Origin: Terrimicrobiaceae bacterium
Lineage (GTDB): Bacteria; Verrucomicrobiota; Verrucomicrobiia; Chthoniobacterales; Terrimicrobiaceae
Length of the DNA: 32,510 bases
Assembly: GCA_021463905.1 (NCBI GenBank)
Contig: JAJTZA010000069.1
Span: forward strand, 1-32,510
Reading direction: 5' to 3'
The translations under genes and the position numbers were made by a program. Position 1 is the first letter of the stretch. Each line of letters begins with the position of its first letter. The notes under the pieces were generated by a model. That model was not told the origin of the DNA. It saw only the letters and a list, made by a program, of their open reading frames with translations, and ran no database searches. Below, piece after piece: positions 1 through 7,543 of the stretch.

Positions 1-6
1 AAAATT

Positions 7-435
7 ATGAATACAAAATCCACACTCACTCCGCAACAAGCGGCAATTACGAGTCAAAAACTCATGGAAGCGGCCATCATTTCCCGTGCATGGAGCGATG
101 AGAATTTTCTTGCCAAGCTGGAGGCCAATCCGGCCGAGGCGCTCGCGGAGGCGGGAATCCCCGCGCCACAAGGCAAGACCATCCGCGTGATCCGTGAAGA
201 GCCGAAAACGATCCACATCACACTACCTCCAAAACCCGCCGCAACAGCCGAAGCCAGCGACGATGAACTCGCCGCAGTCGCGGGTGGCGCATTGATTGAT
301 AATGGCAAATGCGCCGTCTGGGATGGCATAAGCAAGAGCCGCAAAGACGGAAAAATCGGGGATTTGGAGGAATTTTTCTTCAAGGGATGCACCGTGGTTT
401 CCGGAGCCATCGGTGTCTCCTGGGGCTGGATGTAA
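7..435 (+). CDS. NHLP-type lanthipeptide precursor peptide (long leader, two-Cys core)
   Basis: The 142-residue product is a RiPP precursor with a nitrile-hydratase-alpha-like leader. The leader shows the expected features: a helical N-terminus, the stretch DENFLAKLEANPAEALAEAGI, the beta-strand motif IRVIREEPKTIHITLP at about residues 59-74, and a closing ELAAVAGG. Cleavage after Gly94 would release a 48-residue core. The core holds Cys102 and Cys128 plus Ser109, Ser111, Thr129, Ser132 and Ser138. No Ser or Thr precedes Cys102 in the core, so any ring from Cys102 must close onto a downstream residue. The synthetase gene follows 6 nt after the stop, which points to it as the modifying enzyme. 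The start is the only sensible ATG, but the window begins 6 nt upstream, so promoter and ribosome binding site are mostly unseen. Further precursors may lie upstream. Assignment is by motif and context; the ring pattern is unknown. Confidence 0.88.
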   Translation: MNTKSTLTPQQAAITSQKLMEAAIISRAWSDENFLAKLEANPAEALAEAGIPAPQGKTIRVIREEPKTIHITLPPKPAATAEASDDELAAVAGGALIDNGKCAVWDGISKSRKDGKIGDLEEFFFKGCTVVSGAIGVSWGWM

Positions 436-441
436 TTTTAA

Positions 442-3117
442 ATGTCCGCGAAATCAGGAGGCACCCTGCCCGTTTTCGCGGAGTTCTGCCGTCCGTGGCT
501 GAATCAGGCAACGCGGCGTTTGCCGATTTGGGGCGCGCATCCCGAATTGGCGGATGCTCTCGCCGCCCAGCTTTCGGCGGTGGCGGCGCGGGTGTTAGTT
601 GCGGAGTTGAAAAGATGGCGGGAGGCCGGCCTGCTGCAAGGGGCCACTCCGACGGAGCGCGGGCAGGATTTTTTCCAACGTATTCTGACGCTCCCTGAAA
701 TGCGTGCCCATTTGCAGGCTGAGTATCCCTTGCTCTTCCCGCTTCTGGACAAAATCACAGAGCATTTCTGCGGAAATCTGGAAGATGCGCTGACGCGCCT
801 CCGTGCCCGCACGAAGGGCGCGGGCCTCGCCATTTCCCGCATCGAAACCGGCCTGTCTGATCCACACGCACAGGGACGCGCGGTTATCTGTTTTATTTTC
901 CATGACGGAAAAAAACTGATCTACAAACCGCGCAGCGTGCGCGGCGAAGTATGGTGGGCTGATTTTATTGCCTGGTGGAATGCCTCCGGCGTGAGTTCGG
1001 CACTGAACCTGCGTGCGCCGGAAGCGAGCGATCATGGGGACTACGGATGGTGCGAATTTATCGAAGCGTACGAGGACGTCGGAGAGTCATCCGCCTGGTT
1101 TTTTCGCCTCGGCGCACACATGGCCATCACATGGCTCTTCGGAATTGGGGATTGCCATTTCGGAAACTTCATTGGTGCCGGATCCCATCCCGTGCTGGTG
1201 GATGCGGAATGTGTGGGATCCGCCTTCTGGCATCCGAAGCTGCCGGAACTTCCTGCTGGATTGCCACCGCTTTTTATGCCCGCCTGGAGAACACCGCTGA
1301 CGGGCGGTATGTTCCCGCCGTGGATGATGCCGAAAGTTCCCGGACAGCCGCTTTATCTGGCGCCTGGCATTGGCGGTGTCGAGGATCGTCCGCTGCCGGT
1401 CAAGCGTCCCGTGTGGCACGGAGTCGGAACGGATGAACTGCGTATGGAATTAACGGCGGGGCTCATGTCGCCCGTACGCAGCCGCTCAGGCGCGCCCAGC
1501 TCGCATCAGGAAATTGCTGAGGGATTCCTAGCGGCTGCAAAGCACCTGCTCGCTCGCCGCGACGAAGTGCTTCCATGGATCGGCGCCGGCCATGTGCGGG
1601 ATCCCTTGCAAGTCCGTTCGCGCATCCTTCTGCGAAACACCACCGCCTACCAACAGCTTCTCGAAGCAACCAGCGGCCCGAAATACCTCACGTCCCACGC
1701 AAATCGGCAAGCAGCTCTTCAGACGATCCGCAAGGTTCCTGTCATCGGAGGAGAAGAACCGTCGGGGCTTGTTGATGCCGAACTTTCCTATCTAAGCGTT
1801 CAGGCCTACCCGCGCTTTATAATCAACGAGGAGGGGGCTCACATTGTCGCCGACGATGGAAGAGAGGCTATTCTGGAATGTAATCCGGAAGTTTCCAAAG
1901 GGCTTGCCAGACAACACTGGCGCGACCTCACGGAGGCGAAAATCACTTGGTATTCGAAGATAATCTCCGCCGCGTGTCGTCAGGCCGCCGAACCCCGGAT
2001 CGCCATGCCTGATGGCAACAACCGCTTCCTCCTCGCCGCCGAGGAGATTGGCAAAGCTCTCGAGCGTCAGGCAATTCGTACGAAGACCGGATTCTCCTGG
2101 TTGGGACTGACTTCCGACGCTCAGGGAAACATTGCCACGCAGACGCCTGGAGGGGATTTTGCCTCAGGCTCTGCGGGGCCAGCCGTTCTTCTCGCGCGGC
2201 TTGGGGTAGCGACAGGCGACCAGCGTTGGACGGATCTTGCCTTGGAGGCGATGCGTTTTAGCGAGCACTATTGGACTCGCTACGCCGCATTTGCCGGGGC
2301 AGTGCCGTGGTCCGCCTACTATGGCGCAGGATCCCTGTTTTTGGCCGGAGTCGCGGCGGAGTCACTGACGGCTCATCCTTCCATTCGCGCCATGCTCGAC
2401 CGCTGGCTGGAAGGCGCGCATCGTGACCGGAGTTGGTTGAAAATGAACGGCGATCATTTGGCCGGGCTGTCGGGATTGGCCATGGCCCTTGCCGCCCTTG
2501 CCTCCGAATTTCCCCTTGCCCAAGACCTGCTCAAACCTGCACTCACCCGCCTTTTGGAGCCGTCTCTGTCCGCTTCCTTGAGCACCCCCGGTCTGGCGCA
2601 TGGAACGGCCGGATGGGTGATGGGGGTGATCGCGGCGGCGCGTGCGCTGGGAGATGACCGTGCCATGAGCTTCGCACGGAAAGTGATCTCGACGTTTTCC
2701 GAACAATGGGCGCAGTTCGAAGCACGGCCTTCCGTTCAACAAGACCCGCCGGGTGGCTGGTGCAATGGTGCCATCGGCCTGATGGCCATCGCAGCGGAAC
2801 ACCCCGCGACCTCTGACTGCGCTCGTGATTTTTTTCAAAAATCCCGCCGATGGTTTGCCGGTGGGCATGGCGGCCATCATTTCTGCTGCGGCGAGGCGGG
2901 GCGGGTTCTCCTGCTGGCCCACGCCGCAAATTTGCTGTCCGACGCCGAGTTTTCTGCTGAAGCCCGGCGCTGCGCTGATGCCATGCTCGATCACGCCGGA
3001 CAACACGGGTTCCTTGTTTTTCAAGGCATCCCGGAACGTTTAACCATTCCAGGGTGGCTGAACGGAATCTCCGGCGTCGGTGCGGCCATGCTCGCCGCTC
3101 ATGCTCTTCACGAATGA
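442..3117 (+). CDS. lanM: LanM class II lanthipeptide synthetase, ProcM-like (CCG zinc site)
   Basis: This 891-residue bifunctional enzyme should phosphorylate and eliminate Ser/Thr in the precursor core, then add Cys thiols to form (methyl)lanthionine rings. The N-terminal dehydratase (DUF4135) shows YKPRS at 161-165, GDCHFGN at 236-242 and LVDAE around Asp254, matching its kinase-like active site. The C-terminal LanC-like cyclase starts near residue 540 and has HGTAG with His720, WCNG with Cys774 and FCCGEAG with Cys815 and Cys816. Most LanM and LanC proteins have Cys-His at the last pair. The Cys-Cys form is known from ProcM and relatives, which process many different precursors. Length is near the short end for LanM. 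The ATG lies 6 nt after the precursor stop with no strong ribosome binding site, so coupling to precursor translation is likely. No transporter or peptidase is fused or adjacent. Confidence 0.95.
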   Translation: MSAKSGGTLPVFAEFCRPWLNQATRRLPIWGAHPELADALAAQLSAVAARVLVAELKRWREAGLLQGATPTERGQDFFQRILTLPEMRAHLQAEYPLLFPLLDKITEHFCGNLEDALTRLRARTKGAGLAISRIETGLSDPHAQGRAVICFIFHDGKKLIYKPRSVRGEVWWADFIAWWNASGVSSALNLRAPEASDHGDYGWCEFIEAYEDVGESSAWFFRLGAHMAITWLFGIGDCHFGNFIGAGSHPVLVDAECVGSAFWHPKLPELPAGLPPLFMPAWRTPLTGGMFPPWMMPKVPGQPLYLAPGIGGVEDRPLPVKRPVWHGVGTDELRMELTAGLMSPVRSRSGAPSSHQEIAEGFLAAAKHLLARRDEVLPWIGAGHVRDPLQVRSRILLRNTTAYQQLLEATSGPKYLTSHANRQAALQTIRKVPVIGGEEPSGLVDAELSYLSVQAYPRFIINEEGAHIVADDGREAILECNPEVSKGLARQHWRDLTEAKITWYSKIISAACRQAAEPRIAMPDGNNRFLLAAEEIGKALERQAIRTKTGFSWLGLTSDAQGNIATQTPGGDFASGSAGPAVLLARLGVATGDQRWTDLALEAMRFSEHYWTRYAAFAGAVPWSAYYGAGSLFLAGVAAESLTAHPSIRAMLDRWLEGAHRDRSWLKMNGDHLAGLSGLAMALAALASEFPLAQDLLKPALTRLLEPSLSASLSTPGLAHGTAGWVMGVIAAARALGDDRAMSFARKVISTFSEQWAQFEARPSVQQDPPGGWCNGAIGLMAIAAEHPATSDCARDFFQKSRRWFAGGHGGHHFCCGEAGRVLLLAHAANLLSDAEFSAEARRCADAMLDHAGQHGFLVFQGIPERLTIPGWLNGISGVGAAMLAAHALHE

Positions 3118-3393
3118 TTATATCTAAGGCAGGGGGTATGGGCGGGACGCAAAATACTTTACTGCAAGAACATGAAGGCATCTTCGCGGGTAAAATCATC
3201 TCCAAGATGACTCTCGATCGGGAACTTCAAAGGTGCTTGGGGCAGCTCAAAAACGTTGGCGCAGTAATGCAAATGTTCTTCGGATGCCGGAACAGGATTC
3301 AAGGGTGCCTTTCTCATCTTCGAGCCGTGCTTCTGTCCAATCGTGATGGACGAATGGATTCGCAAGCAGTAGGAATGGATCCCTCGATATGCA
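3118..3393 (+). other. Intergenic stretch between lanM and lipoprotein gene
   Basis: These 276 bases hold no convincing gene. A 52-codon reading frame on the minus strand (about 3317 to 3159) has protein-like composition but no recognised family and no ribosome binding site. A short inverted repeat (gtcca...tggac, about 3338-3355) is too weak to call. The stretch may carry the promoter of the lipoprotein and regulator genes, but no clear -35/-10 pair was found. Confidence 0.4.
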
Positions 3394-3807
3394 ATGAAAA
3401 TGATCCGTCTTTCGCTGCTGCTGTTGTTGATCGCCGCCGTGGTTTCCGGTTGTGCGTCCCGCGAAGGCGCGTTGCGGAGCAAAAACGTCGAGTGCGTGCA
3501 TATCCAGGCTACCCCGGAACAAATCACCACGGCGGCCCAAAAAGTTTTCGCTGACCACGGTTTTCAGCACACCCCGGAAACGAATCCCCAGGCGATGCAG
3601 ATGAAAAAGAAGACGCCTCTCCTTTTCCGTCCGATCAAGGGAGGAGACGCCCTTGTCTGGCTCATCCTTGAGCCGAGGGCGACGGGATGGGATGCCTATT
3701 GTCTGACTGAGCCGAACCATCTCTATCCGGGAGGAAACGTACCGCGCTTCGGGAAATTGCTGGCCGAAATCAAACAGTCCGCCGAAAGCCAGCCGATGCG
3801 GAACTAG
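3394..3807 (+). CDS. Small predicted lipoprotein of unknown function
   Basis: The 137-residue product starts with a hydrophobic segment (RLSLLLLLIAAVVSGC) ending in a lipobox, so lipidation at Cys20 and membrane anchoring are expected. The mature part, about 117 residues, is soluble and contains ATPEQITTAAQKVFADHGF, which reads as an amphipathic helix, followed by a strand-rich segment. No known domain is recognised. The gene lies between the LanM synthetase and the sensor kinase on the same strand. Small lipoproteins in lantibiotic loci often give self-immunity, but nothing in the sequence proves that here. It could also be an unrelated envelope protein. Confidence 0.7.
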   Translation: MKMIRLSLLLLLIAAVVSGCASREGALRSKNVECVHIQATPEQITTAAQKVFADHGFQHTPETNPQAMQMKKKTPLLFRPIKGGDALVWLILEPRATGWDAYCLTEPNHLYPGGNVPRFGKLLAEIKQSAESQPMRN

Positions 3808-3860
3808 CCGCTCAAAATGGCAAATTGACGATCCGGAGGGTTCAGCCAATTTTTTGTGTC

Positions 3861-5420
3861 ATGGAGCATCCATCAGCCATCTTTCCCTCTGCATGGATGC
3901 GGGCGATTCTCTTTGCCATTGCTTCATCCGCAGCGGTCTGTTTTCCGTTTGTGCTTGGGTTTTGGCTTTGGCCGACGGGTTTGACCGCCAGGGCCGAACA
4001 CATTTTCTGGCCAGCCACGGGCGTGAATGTGGCCGGGCTGCTTTTGCTGGGGTGGCGATACTTCCCGGTGATCTGGAGCGGAGTTCTGGCGGCGGTGGTC
4101 TTTCTCGGACAGCCTGTGCTGATCAGCCTGATTGCCGCGACGGGAAATGTTTTGGAAGCCTTGCTGGCCTGTTGGATCATTCAGAGCTTCGGAAAATTCT
4201 CATCCGGTTTTGATCACACCCGTCCGGTGATTGCCCTGCTGGCGGCATCGCTGATCGCGCCCATCATCTCCTCACTTTCGGTTCCGGCCTATCTGGTTTA
4301 TGACGGCACGTTTTCGGCAAAAGAGTTTTGGATGGCTGTGGGCAATTGGAATCTGGCCAATGGCGCGGCCATGCTGCTGCTGGCACCATTGATTGTCTCG
4401 CTGGTGCGGGGGCGGCGGGCATGGAGCGTTCGAGGGCATGAGGTTGAGGCAGTGCTTTGGCTGGGAGCGATGATTTTGGGTGCGGGGCTGACGTTTCATG
4501 AAGTCTTCAAGGCCCAGGGCTTAAACTTCGCATTCCTTGTTTTTCCGTTCGTTATTCTGGTCGCCGTGCGCTTCGGTCCGGCGGAAACAACCGTGGCTTT
4601 GAGCGTGGTGATGGCTTCCATTTATTGGCAATTGAGCAGAAATGCTCCGGTGCTGCTGATTGATCAGGCTCCGGCCATTATCTGGTTTGTGCAGGCGTTT
4701 TCCTGGGTGCTGGCTGCGACGGGGTTGATTGTGGCAGCCCTGGTGTCGGAGCGGCGGCTGGCCGAGACGCTGCTGGCCAGCGAGGCGGCCAGATCTCATG
4801 AAATTTCCCTGCGGGAGGAACGGGCGCGGCTGAATGCGCTGCGATATCAGATCAATCCGCATTTTCTTTTCAATGCCCTCAACTCGCTCCGCGCGACACT
4901 CCCGCTCGCGGCGGAAGACCCCCGGAAAATCGTCACGGCCCTGTCAGGTTATCTCCGCTCGACGCTTGCCCGCCCGGAAGCGGATCTGACACAGGTGCGC
5001 GATGAGGTTGAGTCGGTGGAACATTATTTGGCCATCGAGAAAAAACGCTTTGGGAGGGATCTGGCCGTGGAGGTTTCCATTGCGCCGGAGGCGGAGGATG
5101 CTTGGATTCCCATTTTTCTTTTGCAGCCCCTGGTCGAGAATGCCATCCGGCATGGGTTTACTCAATCCAAGGGCGCATTGAAATTGCAAATCAAGGCAGG
5201 ATTGGAGCGCGAGCAGCTTGTCATTGAAGTGGCCAACACGGGAAAACTCATCGAATACGAAGGGCGCGACAGGCCCGGACTGGGGTTGGAAAATATCCGC
5301 AGTCGCCTGCAATTATTGTATGGAGAGAAGGCCGCGCTGACGCTGACCGTCGAGGATGGCTGGGTGCGTGGGCAAATCCGACTGCCCTATGCGGCAAGCC
5401 CGACCGCTTCCCATTCATGA
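3861..5420 (+). CDS. MASE1-type membrane sensor histidine kinase, LytS/YehU family
   Basis: From this ATG the protein has 519 residues. The N-terminal half is a set of about eight hydrophobic segments with HIFWPATGVNVAGLLL, typical of the MASE1 sensor domain. A short linker (EAARSHEISLREERARL) leads to a His_kinase domain (PF06580 type) with INPHFLFNALNSL, phospho-acceptor His334. The ATPase part has LQPLVENAIRHGF (N box) and PGLGLENIRSRL (G box). It should autophosphorylate and pass phosphate to a LytTR regulator. The next gene overlaps by 4 nt (ATGA), which indicates a cognate pair. An in-frame TTG at 3825 would add 12 residues; the ATG is preferred, although the ggaggg at 3835-3840 is about 20 nt from it. 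The signal sensed is unknown. Confidence 0.9.
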   Translation: MEHPSAIFPSAWMRAILFAIASSAAVCFPFVLGFWLWPTGLTARAEHIFWPATGVNVAGLLLLGWRYFPVIWSGVLAAVVFLGQPVLISLIAATGNVLEALLACWIIQSFGKFSSGFDHTRPVIALLAASLIAPIISSLSVPAYLVYDGTFSAKEFWMAVGNWNLANGAAMLLLAPLIVSLVRGRRAWSVRGHEVEAVLWLGAMILGAGLTFHEVFKAQGLNFAFLVFPFVILVAVRFGPAETTVALSVVMASIYWQLSRNAPVLLIDQAPAIIWFVQAFSWVLAATGLIVAALVSERRLAETLLASEAARSHEISLREERARLNALRYQINPHFLFNALNSLRATLPLAAEDPRKIVTALSGYLRSTLARPEADLTQVRDEVESVEHYLAIEKKRFGRDLAVEVSIAPEAEDAWIPIFLLQPLVENAIRHGFTQSKGALKLQIKAGLEREQLVIEVANTGKLIEYEGRDRPGLGLENIRSRLQLLYGEKAALTLTVEDGWVRGQIRLPYAASPTASHS

Positions 5421-6157
5421 ATATGCGCTGCCTGATTATTGATGACGAAAAGCTCGCGTTGGCCGAGATGCGGCTATTGCTTTCGGCGCACCCGGGCGTG
5501 GAGGTGGCCGGTGAGGCGATGAATGTCAAGGACGCGCTTGAAGTGTGGCAGCGTGAGAAGCCCGATCTGGTGTTTTTGGACATTCAACTTCGGGGAGAAA
5601 CCGGATTTGACTTTGTGGGACGCCTGGAAGAACCGTGGCCACGCATTGTTTTTGTCACCGCCTATGATCGCTATGCGATTCGCGCGTTTGAATGCAATGC
5701 GCTCGATTATTTGCTCAAACCCGTGCAGCCCGAGCGGTTGGCGGAAACCCTGCGGCGCGTCCGTTCCTCTCCCCGTCCGGCTCCTGCCGCCCAGCCGGAA
5801 GACTGCGTGTTTGTCAAAATGAACGCGACCGCCCGATTTTTGCCCTGGAATGATATTCTCTCCATCAGATCCGAGGGCAATTACACGCGGCTTTTTTTGA
5901 AGGATGGGAATACCCCCTTGATTCTTCGGACCTTAAAGGAATGGAAAAATTTGGCACCTCTTGGGCAATTTCTGCAGGCGCACCGAAGCGCATTAGTTCA
6001 TGGACGGGCGATACGGGAACTCCGCTCCACAGCGGATGGGCGTCATGTGCTGGTAACGGCAGACAATCACGAAATCCCTGTCGGACGCACTTTCTGGCCA
6101 AAGATAAAAGCAGTACTCACGGTTGATTACCGGCCCGCTTCTGCTGTTGGTCATTGA
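5417..6157 (+). CDS. LytTR-family response regulator (receiver + DNA-binding)
   Basis: The 246-residue protein has a receiver domain at about residues 3-120 and a LytTR DNA-binding domain at about 127-235. The receiver is complete: acidic pair Asp9/Asp10, phospho-acceptor Asp55 in LVFLDIQLRG, the VTAYD switch Thr and LLKPV with its Lys. The LytTR part contains SIRSEGNYTRLFLKDG and LQAHRSALVHGRAIREL, both typical of the fold. The start codon overlaps the kinase stop as ATGA, so the two are translationally coupled and presumably act as kinase and partner. A second ATG lies two codons downstream. LytTR regulators bind paired short sites in promoters; the nearby precursor genes are plausible but unproven targets. 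Confidence 0.92.
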   Translation: MNMRCLIIDDEKLALAEMRLLLSAHPGVEVAGEAMNVKDALEVWQREKPDLVFLDIQLRGETGFDFVGRLEEPWPRIVFVTAYDRYAIRAFECNALDYLLKPVQPERLAETLRRVRSSPRPAPAAQPEDCVFVKMNATARFLPWNDILSIRSEGNYTRLFLKDGNTPLILRTLKEWKNLAPLGQFLQAHRSALVHGRAIRELRSTADGRHVLVTADNHEIPVGRTFWPKIKAVLTVDYRPASAVGH

Positions 6158-6184
6158 TTTTTTGTCATTGGTCACAATCCGGTT

Positions 6185-6224
6185 GAACGAAGCGTTCCTT
6201 TGACTGATTCGATGACTCGAATCA
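6185..6224. promoter_or_regulatory. Two adjacent inverted repeats upstream of the second LytTR regulator
   Basis: A 5-bp inverted repeat with a 3-nt loop (gaacg aag cgttc, 6185-6197) is followed by a perfect 8-bp one with a 4-nt loop (tgattcga tgac tcgaatca, 6205-6224). The second ends 4 nt before the ATG at 6229, over the place where a ribosome binding site should sit, and no clear Shine-Dalgarno sequence is visible there. It may be an operator, or a hairpin limiting translation. Confidence 0.5.
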
Positions 6225-6228
6225 TTTC

Positions 6229-7065
6229 ATGAAGGAGCGTTCTAAATCGGTCGGGTCATCCGCTGCGCAGCCTTTGCGCCTGGCAACGGCACCTACTCCA
6301 GCAACACCACCCTTTCGCGCGGTGCTGTTGGACGATGATGAGGCAGGGTGCGCGCATTTTCGCTCCCTGCTGAGACGGCACCCTTCCATTCTGCTAACTG
6401 GTGAGGCCCATTCTTTCAAAGAGGCTGTAGAGATGATCCTCCAAACTCAGGCCGATCTTTTATTTTTGGAGAGCAAGGTGGGTGGGCTTTCCATTCTCGA
6501 CGAATGCCACCTCATCCCCACTGACGTAAAATTGATTTTTTTGACGAGTCATCCCGATGCGGCTGTACGCGCCTTCGAGCTGGATGCGCTGGATTTTTTA
6601 GTCAAACCCGTTTCCTCATCGCGCCTTGCGGAGACGATCCGCCGACTGCTGCGGATTGATTGGAAACGCCGGGGTGTCACTCCTGAGTCGATGCTCCCGG
6701 CTGGAGAAGCCACCACACTCATTCCCTTCGAGCGGGGACGTCGAGGTGTGTCGCTGAACGAAATCGCGCTCATCCAGGCTTGCGGAAATTATACCCGCGT
6801 GGTTCTTGACCAGGGGGAGAAAAATGAAAAGGGAAGGAGCCGGAGCGAAGTGGTTCTCCGCTCCCTGACCCGGTGGGAGCAGTTGCTACCCATGCCGCCG
6901 TTCCTTCGTGTGCACCGCAACGCAGTCGTCCACTCCAAAAAAGTCCTGGGGCTCGAGGAGTGCGGCGGCGGCAGTGTGTTGAGGCTGGACGGCAACGAAG
7001 AAAAAATCCCGATTAGCCGCCGGTGCCTCGCGGGTGTGCGTCGTGCGCTCTTTACGGCTGCATAG
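6229..7065 (+). CDS. Atypical LytTR response regulator with Glu in place of phospho-acceptor Asp
   Basis: The 278-residue protein has a Ser/Ala/Pro-rich N-terminal tail (1-28), a receiver domain (about 30-145) and a LytTR DNA-binding domain (about 163-275). The receiver keeps the acidic cluster DDD at 35-37, the Thr in IFLTSHPD and the Lys in FLVKPV. The residue aligned with Asp55 of the preceding regulator is Glu81 (LLFLESKVGG). Asp-to-Glu changes in receivers often mimic the phosphorylated state, so this protein may act without a kinase. The LytTR part has ALIQACGNYTRVVLDQG and LRVHRNAVVHSKKV. It lies 71 nt after the first regulator with two inverted repeats between them, so it may be separately controlled. 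It probably arose by duplication, though the two have diverged considerably. Confidence 0.88.
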   Translation: MKERSKSVGSSAAQPLRLATAPTPATPPFRAVLLDDDEAGCAHFRSLLRRHPSILLTGEAHSFKEAVEMILQTQADLLFLESKVGGLSILDECHLIPTDVKLIFLTSHPDAAVRAFELDALDFLVKPVSSSRLAETIRRLLRIDWKRRGVTPESMLPAGEATTLIPFERGRRGVSLNEIALIQACGNYTRVVLDQGEKNEKGRSRSEVVLRSLTRWEQLLPMPPFLRVHRNAVVHSKKVLGLEECGGGSVLRLDGNEEKIPISRRCLAGVRRALFTAA

Positions 7066-7159
7066 CCGGTGGGCCGCTCGTCGGATTTCGAGCTACCGTT
7101 TATCCGATCTGGGCGGCATGGGAGTGATTGTGGCGGTATGCGGAACATGCAACCACGCT

Positions 7160-7480
7160 ATGAACGCCAAAGACCTGCCTGACTTTGCCGCCATGACTCG
7201 ACGAGAAATCGAGGATTATCTCGTTGAGCGTGCAATGGTGCATCCGCAATTTCGCGAACAGCTCCTGGCCCGGCCCGCTCAGACACTTCGTGAACTGGGA
7301 TTGCCGGTCGGCAAGGACGTACACATCCGCATCATCGAAGAAGAACCAAAATCCTTCTGCCTCGTCCTCCCGCGTCTCCTGAACGACCCTGAGGAAGCTG
7401 ATAATACGGATTTGGATCACACCGTTGGCGGAGCAGCAGAAAGCCCGGAGATGTTCCGATTCTTCCGGGGCTATGCGTGA
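7160..7480 (+). CDS. Second NHLP-type precursor-like peptide with a short Cys-free core
   Basis: From the ATG at 7160 the peptide has 106 residues. The leader matches the first precursor in layout: MVHPQFREQLLARPAQTLRELGL, then VHIRIIEEEPKSFCLVLP, then a double glycine (HTVGG, Gly90-Gly91). Behind it are 15 residues (AAESPEMFRFFRGYA) with one Ser, no Thr and no Cys. A lanthionine cannot form within this core. It could be a degenerate precursor, a substrate for another modification, a peptide released unmodified, or a leader-only decoy for the synthetase. The same frame is open back to 7034, but the region before 7160 does not resemble an NHLP leader, so the internal ATG is chosen. It follows the second regulator by 94 nt on the same strand. 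Confidence 0.78.
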   Translation: MNAKDLPDFAAMTRREIEDYLVERAMVHPQFREQLLARPAQTLRELGLPVGKDVHIRIIEEEPKSFCLVLPRLLNDPEEADNTDLDHTVGGAAESPEMFRFFRGYA

Positions 7481-7502
7481 CGTTCGGTCGGCGGAACGTT
7501 TT
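7480..7502 (+). terminator. Possible terminator after the second precursor
   Basis: An inverted repeat (acgttc, 8-nt loop, gaacgt) begins at the last base of the precursor stop codon and runs into TTTT, with a second T run a few bases later. The stem is only 6 bp, so termination is plausible but not certain. It would close the lanthipeptide and regulator transcript. Confidence 0.4.
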
Positions 7503-7543
7503 GCCGCTTTTCCCGAGGTGGCGTTGGAAATCAATGGTTCGCT

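Noticed and set aside
3159-3317. 52-codon minus-strand frame after lanM
   Set aside because: Composition is protein-like, but there is no ribosome binding site, recognisable family or supporting context.
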